64,000 bases of DNA. It comes from Gammaproteobacteria bacterium (GTDB lineage Bacteria; Pseudomonadota; Gammaproteobacteria; HK1). A model generated the notes under the pieces. That model searched no databases and was not told the DNA's origin. It was given only the letters and a program-made list of their open reading frames with translations. The position numbers and the translations under genes were made by a program. Below are positions 61,872-64,000 of this stretch, one piece after another; position 1 is the stretch's first letter, and every line of letters begins with the position of its first letter. The stretch lies in contig WLWT01000002.1 of the NCBI GenBank assembly GCA_012103455.1, positions 992,001 through 1,056,000 of the forward strand, given 5' to 3'.

Positions 61872-62039
61872 ATGGCTAAATCTCGTAAACCCGCCCCAGA
61901 CCCCAGCAAGTCCGTGCGGACCTCCGTGAGCCTGCCTCGGGACCACTACGAGCTGCTGGAGCAGATGGCGGAGGATAAGCGGGTGTCGGTCGCCTGGGTC
62001 ATCCATGAGGCCGTTGAGCGTTACCTCGGCGAACAGTGA
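61872..62039 (+). CDS. Ribbon-helix-helix (CopG-like) protein, 55 residues
   Basis: ATG 61872 to TGA 62037 encodes VRTSVSLPRDHYELLEQMAE, then DKRVSVAWVIHEAVERYLGE, a standard ribbon-helix-helix DNA-binding domain with a basic N-terminal tail. The 15-bp palindrome TAGTGTGACGCACTA (61858-61872) sits right on the start, a likely autoregulatory operator. It lies 54 bases before the TIGR04255-like gene and may regulate it. Confidence 0.8.
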   Translation: MAKSRKPAPDPSKSVRTSVSLPRDHYELLEQMAEDKRVSVAWVIHEAVERYLGEQ

Positions 62040-62093
62040 CTTTCGCTATCATGGGATCGTGCGCCCTCGCAGCCCCATCGAGGCTAGCTAGTC

Positions 62094-62846
62094 ATGCAAG
62101 ACCTTCCGATTCGGCTGAACAAAGACCCAATCGTAGAAGCCGTGTTCGAGATTCGATTCGAGGGGACAACAGACTCCATCGCGAATCTCCTACCTGGGAG
62201 GTCGTACCCGGATCTTGGGGAGGAGTTCCCGAAGATTGAAGCGCTTCCACAAGCGCATTTTCCAAAGGAAGTTCATCAACTAGACCCCGTTCTTCGGTAC
62301 CGCGCCACTCACCGGCTAGTCGGCGATGGGTTTGTAATCCTCCTCGGCAACAAGGTCTTCGGCTTAGCCTGTGTAGGCCCGTATGTAGGTTGGGCTCACT
62401 TCCGGGCGCGAATAGTTCGAGTTGTCGAGCTACTTCAAAAGACGAAACTCTTCAAGTCGGTAGAGCGATTCTCTCTAAAGTACATCAACGTGCTGACGGC
62501 GCAGGACGAGTTGCCTGACTTGCAACTGCTGGATTTTCCCCTGAGCCTTGGAACTCATGACTTGACGGCTACGACGACTCGGTTGAGGACCGAGATTTCA
62601 CTTGACGGCTTTCTGAACATCCTTCAAGTGATTCCCGGCACCCGAGCGCTGAGCCCTTCAGGACAGCACGTTCGAGGATTGCTGTTCGACATAGATACAA
62701 TCAGCGAGCAGCCGTTCAAAGACTTCTGGGCGGAACTACCGCAGCTTCTGGACGCTGCGCATCAAACTGAGAAGCGACTCTTCTTTACGACACTTACCAA
62801 GGCGGCGCTAGAGCGATTCGAACCGGTTTGGGAGGAGAAACAATGA
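62094..62846 (+). CDS. TIGR04255-family protein
   Basis: The 250-residue protein begins LPIRLNKDPIVEAVFEIRFE, the signature of the sporadically distributed TIGR04255 family, and has KYINVLTAQDELPD-like and LFDIDTISEQPFKDFWAEL-like blocks further on. The function is unknown. It overlaps the next gene by four bases (ATGA). The patchy distribution and island location suggest an accessory, possibly defensive, role; that part is inference. Confidence 0.8.
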   Translation: MQDLPIRLNKDPIVEAVFEIRFEGTTDSIANLLPGRSYPDLGEEFPKIEALPQAHFPKEVHQLDPVLRYRATHRLVGDGFVILLGNKVFGLACVGPYVGWAHFRARIVRVVELLQKTKLFKSVERFSLKYINVLTAQDELPDLQLLDFPLSLGTHDLTATTTRLRTEISLDGFLNILQVIPGTRALSPSGQHVRGLLFDIDTISEQPFKDFWAELPQLLDAAHQTEKRLFFTTLTKAALERFEPVWEEKQ

Positions 62847-63175
62847 CACTCGTCGAGCAAAGACAAGCGGAACTGCAAGCACTTGAATCAATGAGTTGTT
62901 TCGCCTTTGCCCGTACCGTGTCGATAGCCGCCGCTTGGGCCGCGGCTCCAGTTAGTTTTGCGAACGACATCCCCGATGTAGGTATTCAGGCCGAGATCAA
63001 GCGGACTGAGTCGAGTATTCAGAACACCGAAGTCACTGCGGCACGAGACAGTTACGACGTGCAGATTTTCGAGAGGCTGAGTGCGATCTATGGTGACCTG
63101 TTGGCTTCACAACGTGATCTGGATGAATTGGCAACGAACGTGCTGTACGAAAATCTCTGGGACATGTATGAGTGA
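62843..63175 (+). CDS. TIGR04255-partner protein 2, unknown
   Basis: The 110-residue protein begins MTLVEQRQAELQALESMSCF, has a weak hydrophobic stretch (TVSIAAAWAAAPVSFAND) and ends in a helical acidic part (DLLASQRDLDELATNVLYEN). It overlaps both neighbours by four bases, so the three genes are one translational unit. No family is recognised. Confidence 0.7.
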   Translation: MTLVEQRQAELQALESMSCFAFARTVSIAAAWAAAPVSFANDIPDVGIQAEIKRTESSIQNTEVTAARDSYDVQIFERLSAIYGDLLASQRDLDELATNVLYENLWDMYE

Positions 63176-63783
63176 CGCCGACCGGCAGCGATCTCTTCGA
63201 ACAGATTCAAACATATCTGCCGCCCTACCTTACGCCAGAGCAAAAAGCGGATCTGTTCTCCGAGCTACGCAAGCACCCGGACAACAACGGCTACTACCTG
63301 AGTGACCACGAGGAGACCTACCTACAAGGAGATGGTTGGAAAAGCTTCATCGTCGTGGATTTTGTTAGTAGAGAGAGTAAGGCCGTCTCCGGCGTAATAC
63401 TCTCGAATAGCTGCGATATCTCAGTCGATAATCCAAGCACCCGGAATCGCTCCATTCTGTTCGCGCCACTGATTCGGCTTTCTGCCTATGAGTCGCACTT
63501 GAGACAGGCTGGTAGGTCTCAGCAAGACATAAACAACATCGTTGGTACCATCAGGCGGCAAGAGATCACCCACATCTTCTCTTGCCGCCGCTCGCGGGTG
63601 CATTAGAGGAAAGCATCCTCCTCCTCGACGACCTTCACTCGCATCCGTTAGCCGACTTCCATGAGAAGCAAGACAGGGAGCGCGTTTTCGTCCTTAGTCA
63701 GTACGGTTTCTATATGTTCCTAAATAAAGCTCTCCATCCATTTCACGAGATTCCAGGAAAGCATCAACCGTGTGGAAGCGTAA
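63172..63783 (+). pseudogene. TIGR04255-partner protein 3, frameshifted twice
   Basis: The first frame gives SDLFEQIQTYLPPYLTPEQK, GVILSNSCDISVDNPSTRNR and ends at 63606 after ITHIF. The continuation is one frame over, LPPLAGALEESILLLDDLHS and FVLSQYGFYMFL. A second shift near 63722 gives IKLSIHFTRFQESINRVEA and a stop near 63783. The rejoined protein would be about 203 residues. The family form is unknown, but each segment joins smoothly to the next. The gene is inactive unless the shifts are sequencing errors. Confidence 0.6.
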
Positions 63784-63922
63784 GTTCAGTTAGGCGTGCG
63801 CCGGAAATTGTGCGGCACTGAGACCTAGCCAGTTATTAAATCAGTCACTTACGCTCGCTTCGGCACAGTGGCAGGTGCCGCAAGATTTTGATTATTCACG
63901 CTTTCTCTAGCGAGTTCTGCAA

Positions 63923-64000
63923 CTTTTAATCAGGTGGCCGCAGGTTCGATCCCTGCACGGCCCACCAATAAACTCCCTTCTCTAGACGATAAGTTTAGAG
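63923..64000 (+). repeat. Right direct repeat: tRNA-Lys 3' end plus flank
   Basis: The same tRNA-Lys 3' half and downstream flank as at 60788 recur here, with CCA at 63965-63967 and only a few differences in the flank; it runs to the window end. The two repeats bracket about 3.1 kb. Confidence 0.85.

Overview
The window is a GC-rich chromosome segment from what looks like a gammaproteobacterium. The evidence is gene content: a MoxR/Bat aerotolerance operon, a BatB-BatC fusion, etfBA with ETF:ubiquinone oxidoreductase, a DmdC-like acyl-CoA dehydrogenase, an ectoine hydrolase, formate-tetrahydrofolate ligase, cysS and a Trm112-like protein. The ectoine hydrolase hints at a marine or saline habitat, which is inference. 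The genome carries many decayed genes and transposon remnants, so genome-wide erosion or heavy mobile-element traffic is likely. I cannot name the genus.

Region 1 (1-6.5 kb): an ISL3-family transposase remnant against a decayed hydantoinase A gene, a molybdopterin oxidoreductase, an AhpD-like gene whose reading frame continues through a TGA in a CxxU position (a probable selenoprotein), a 140-bp inverted-repeat element, a VapBC-like toxin-antitoxin pair, a small exported protein and a decayed DUF433 gene. Region 2 (6.5-16.7 kb): one minus-strand operon moxR, DUF58, BatD-like, batA, batB/C fusion, batD, batE. Region 3 (16.9-20.7 kb): a decayed M20 remnant, ectoine hydrolase, an M20 amidohydrolase and a CoA-binding protein.

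Region 4 (20.9-28.2 kb): a mobile-DNA graveyard that I read as a relic integron. It has a broken IntI-like integrase pointing left, an inserted IS1182-type remnant, and then a gene array with three attC-like sites. The array carries a SIR2-like NAD-binding protein, a GIY-YIG-like protein and a ParE-type toxin-antitoxin pair. It is interrupted and bordered by two IS91-type remnants and a tyrosine recombinase pseudogene.

Region 5 (28.4-44.0 kb): a four-gene module of predicted extracytoplasmic redox proteins (DUF6599, DUF362, NapH/NapG-like ferredoxin, Tat-type aldo/keto reductase), a PLP-dependent desulfhydrase, a SLATT-like protein, a metal ABC transporter with an overlapping 44-residue membrane protein, cysS, a frameshifted membrane TPR gene, fhs, trm112-like, nfi and DUF429. 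Region 6 (44.1-55.2 kb): fragments of antitoxin, EACC1-like, FGE-sulfatase and luciferase-like genes, then DUF427, chrA, an MFS transporter, etfBA, ETF-QO with a 20-bp palindrome upstream, and acyl-CoA dehydrogenase with a strong terminator.

Region 7 (55.4-64 kb): an accessory island with lower GC toward its end. It holds decayed FGE-sulfatase, GntR and S8 peptidase genes, a MarR-like regulator, and a cluster of an ECF-type sigma factor with three two-helix membrane proteins. Last comes a 3.1-kb segment bounded by direct repeats of a tRNA-Lys 3' end, carrying an RHH protein and a TIGR04255-type three-gene set.

Two dispersed sequence habits run through the window. One is four copies of a 140-bp MITE-like element, three with perfect 4-bp target duplications. 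The other is at least eight short tandem duplications (units mostly 15-17 bp) in spacers, several starting at a stop codon.
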